Source: CAMBDR01 sp046597185
GTDB taxonomy: Bacteria; Pseudomonadota; Gammaproteobacteria; Burkholderiales; Burkholderiaceae_D
Direction of reading: 5' to 3'
Length of the DNA: 8,463 bases
NCBI GenBank assembly: GCA_046597185.1
Contig: JBKJLF010000089.1
Coordinates: 1 to 8,463 of the forward strand
In this document: one piece after another, positions 7,432 through 8,463 of the stretch
Layout: each line of letters opens with the position of its first letter
How positions within the stretch are numbered: position 1 is the first letter of the stretch
Position numbers and translations under genes: made by a program
The notes under the pieces: generated by a model
The model's input: only the letters and a program-made list of their open reading frames with translations
Told to the model about the DNA's origin: nothing
Database searches by the model: none

Positions 7432-7655
7432 TTGGCCAGCACGTGCAAGATTTCACGGTCGTCGTGCATGATTTGCTCGGCCAGTTTCATTTGCCGTTCA
7501 AAATCGGGATTGTAGGGCGTGATCCGCAACGCCCCATCTGGGGCGTCGGTCAAATACAAGACATCGCCTTTCTGGACGTTCAACTTCGCTTTGGCTTCCT
7601 TGTTCAAAATAAATTCTTCCGATGAACCTACCGTTGTTACCTTGAATGTCTGCAT
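7428..7655 (-). CDS. AbrB/MazE-type antitoxin of a Doc toxin pair
   Basis: This 75-residue protein has an N-terminal SpoVT/AbrB swapped-hairpin DNA-binding domain (about 3-48: KVTTVGSS, then KEAKAKLNVQKGD, then LYLTDAPDG) and a helical C-terminal part that begins at YNPDFERQM and ends ILHVLAK, the usual toxin-binding tail of antitoxins paired with Doc. Antitoxins of this class bind their own operator and neutralise the toxin. The ATG at 7655-7653 is preceded by AGGGG (7665-7661). The next gene, doc, starts by an ATGA overlap but is truncated, so this looks like an orphan antitoxin. The common GNSxGVxLPKE stretch reads GSSEEFILNKE here, an unusual version in which the conserved Pro is Asn; that may reflect relaxed selection. 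It could still act as a repressor at the palindrome upstream. Confidence 0.85.
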   Translation of the reverse strand: MQTFKVTTVGSSEEFILNKEAKAKLNVQKGDVLYLTDAPDGALRITPYNPDFERQMKLAEQIMHDDREILHVLAK

Positions 7656-7667
7656 GATCGCCCCTGT

Positions 7668-7689
7668 CTATATAATCGAAGTTATATAG
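7668..7689. promoter_or_regulatory. Palindromic operator over the Doc-antitoxin promoter
   Basis: CTATATAA (7668-7675) and TTATATAG (7682-7689) form a perfect dyad with 8-bp arms and a 6-bp centre, 13 bp upstream of the antitoxin ATG. It covers the predicted minus-strand -10 box, the position expected for autorepression by an AbrB-type antitoxin. That the antitoxin binds here is an inference. Confidence 0.55.
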
Positions 7690-7709
7690 TGCAAACGAGA
7701 AGGCGGCAA
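7681..7709 (-). promoter_or_regulatory. Promoter of the Doc-antitoxin gene
   Basis: On the minus strand a -35 candidate TTGCCG (7709-7704) is 17 bases from TATAAC (7686-7681), matching consensus at 4/6 and 5/6 positions. Transcription would start near 7674, giving a leader of about 19 nt with AGGGG before the ATG. The -35 box is itself one arm of a 6-bp inverted repeat, CGGCAA (7704-7709) with TTGCCG (7718-7723). Confidence 0.5.
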
Positions 7710-7762
7710 TTATTCATTTGCCGTAGACTGGTTCAGCCAATGTGGGCGCTGTTTGGGCTGGA

Positions 7763-7787
7763 AATCAAATGCCCATACCATTTGATT
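7763..7787. promoter_or_regulatory. Palindromic operator upstream of chpS
   Basis: AATCAAATG (7763-7771) and CATTTGATT (7779-7787) form a perfect dyad with 9-bp arms and a 7-bp spacer. It ends six bases before the chpS -10 box and so occupies the -35 region. This is the usual place for autorepression by an antitoxin or toxin-antitoxin complex. Its sequence is unrelated to the 7668-7689 dyad, which suggests that each antitoxin has its own site. Confidence 0.6.
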
Positions 7788-7790
7788 GAG

Positions 7791-7799
7791 TGTTATACT
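7791..7799 (+). promoter_or_regulatory. Extended -10 promoter of the chpS-chpB operon
   Basis: TGtTATACT is an extended -10 box (TG, one base, then a 5/6 match to TATAAT). Such promoters need little or no -35 box, and none is evident here. Transcription would begin near 7806 and leave a leader of about 24 nt containing the GGAGG ribosome site (7816-7820), nine bases before ATG. Confidence 0.6.
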
Positions 7800-7829
7800 T
7801 CCATGTAACTTTTATGGAGGGGGAAAATC

Positions 7830-8123
7830 ATGTCAACCGCAACTTTGCGCGCAGTCGGGGGTTCCGTCATGATGGCGGTGCCAAAACGCATTTTGGATCT
7901 GGTACAACTACAAGCGGGTTCGCAAGTCAATATTGATGTCCAGCACGGACAATTAATTATTTCTCCCATTCGTAAAAAACGCTATACCCTGGCTGAACTG
8001 GTGGCACAATGCGACCCGAGCTTGCCCTTGTCGAAAGAAGAGCAAGAATGGTTGGATGCCCCTGCAGTTGGGCTGGAAGCGGGTGCAGCCATGTCTGGCG
8101 ATGACGATTTGAAACGGGCATGA
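7830..8123 (+). CDS. chpS: ChpS-like antitoxin (AbrB/MazE family)
   Basis: This 97-residue protein begins with a SpoVT/AbrB hairpin domain (about 4-46: TLRAVGGSVMMAVPKRIL, LQAGSQVNID, GQLIISPI) followed by RYTLAELVAQCD, close to the RYSLDELLAQCD segment of E. coli ChpS, and an acidic, low-complexity tail that should wrap the toxin. Its role is to neutralise the following mRNA interferase and repress the operon, probably at the dyad 7763-7787. The ATG is well supported by GGAGGGGG upstream. Its stop overlaps the toxin start (ATGA at 8120-8123), the classic coupled arrangement. The C-terminal tail is somewhat longer than in E. coli ChpS. Family placement is from recognition of these motifs, not from a search. 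Confidence 0.88.
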   Translation: MSTATLRAVGGSVMMAVPKRILDLVQLQAGSQVNIDVQHGQLIISPIRKKRYTLAELVAQCDPSLPLSKEEQEWLDAPAVGLEAGAAMSGDDDLKRA

Positions 8124-8463
8124 TGCGTATCCCTGCACGAGGAGAAATTTGGCTGGTGAATCTTGACCCCACGGTCGGACGTGAGCAACAGGGTATGCGG
8201 CCCGTTTTAGTGGTGTCGGAAAAAGGGCTGAACATTTTTGGTTTGAGCGTGGTTTGCCCGGTCACGCAAGGCGGCCAGCAATCGCGTTTTTTGGGCTTTT
8301 CCGTCTCGCTCATGGGTACAGGGAGCCAAACCCAGGGGATTGTCATGTGCAACCAACCGCGAACCATCGACATGGCGGCCCGCCATGGGCGGTTTATCGA
8401 AGCGGCTTCAGAGAGTCTGGTTGAAGAAGTGCTGGCACGCTTGCAACCTATTTTTGAGGCTTG
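8120..8463 (+). CDS. chpB: ChpB-like MazF/PemK mRNA interferase toxin (last stop base outside window)
   Basis: This frame encodes 114 residues and then TG, cut by the window edge; the duplicated remnant upstream reads TGA at the same point, so the protein is almost surely complete. It starts with RGEIWLVNLDP, has GREQQGMRPVLVVS with Arg27 and CPVTQGG with Thr49 (the residues corresponding to the MazF-family catalytic Arg and Thr), then GFSVSL, CNQPRTIDM and a C-terminal helix EEVLARLQPIF. These match E. coli ChpB closely. The toxin would cleave mRNA when not held by ChpS. Two in-frame ATGs (8120 and 8123) are possible starts; 8120 overlaps the antitoxin stop. There is no clear ribosome site, so expression likely depends on translation of chpS. 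Both active-site residues are present, so it is probably functional. Confidence 0.9.
   Translation, partial: MMRIPARGEIWLVNLDPTVGREQQGMRPVLVVSEKGLNIFGLSVVCPVTQGGQQSRFLGFSVSLMGTGSQTQGIVMCNQPRTIDMAARHGRFIEAASESLVEEVLARLQPIFEA
8363..8463 (+). repeat. Right copy of a 101-bp direct repeat (chpB 3' end)
   Basis: This stretch is 97/101 identical to 7192-7292, in the same orientation, 1171 bp apart. It may extend beyond the window. The two copies bracket the doc remnant, the orphan antitoxin, chpS and most of chpB. Confidence 0.9.

Noticed and set aside
7416..7625. 69-codon + strand frame opposite the Doc antitoxin
   Set aside because: It is antisense to a recognised AbrB-type gene that has its own promoter, ribosome site and family motifs.
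7957..8373. 138-codon minus-strand frame across chpS and chpB
   Set aside because: It is the complement of the recognised chpS-chpB pair; the translation shows no family motif and there is no ribosome site evidence.

Overview
The window looks like a chromosomal segment of a Gram-negative proteobacterium, most likely beta- or gammaproteobacterial. The grounds are large membrane hybrid kinases with HPt tails, an exported multicopper oxidase, and ChpS/ChpB- and Doc-type toxin-antitoxin genes close to enteric relatives. Base composition looks moderate (roughly half G+C by eye). I cannot name the genus from the sequence.

Positions 2-4795 hold a two-gene signalling operon on the + strand. The first gene runs in from outside the window and encodes a soluble protein with a partial CheY-like receiver, a proline/serine linker with a 12-bp tandem repeat, a second complete receiver, and a histidine kinase core. 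Its TGA is followed with no gap, and in the same reading frame, by the ATG of the second gene. That gene encodes an 1101-residue hybrid kinase: seven membrane helices, PAS, HisKA, HATPase, two receivers and an HPt domain. Together they contain the parts of a multistep phosphorelay; no DNA-binding or enzymatic output domain is visible here. A C-rich, G-poor tract follows the operon and may serve Rho-dependent termination.

Positions 4901-7091 are a stand-alone transcription unit with a consensus -10 box, a leader of about 95 nt and a 693-residue exported multicopper oxidase carrying the full set of type 1, 2 and 3 copper ligands.

Positions 7092-8463 are a toxin-antitoxin cluster with debris. 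It contains, in order: an 85-bp element bounded by 10-bp inverted repeats; a 33-codon remnant of a ChpB toxin 3' end; a truncated doc toxin on the minus strand; its AbrB-type antitoxin, still intact; a 174-bp divergent promoter region with two perfect palindromes; and an apparently intact chpS-chpB pair. The toxin gene is complete except that the window ends two bases into the presumed stop codon. The ChpB remnant is a 97/101 match to the end of the intact chpB gene, so the intact module lies between 101-bp direct repeats.

No rRNA, tRNA, CRISPR array, transposase or integrase was seen. The most unusual part is the toxin-antitoxin cluster, which records a recent duplication or recombination. 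I did not find convincing evidence of a wholly new system.
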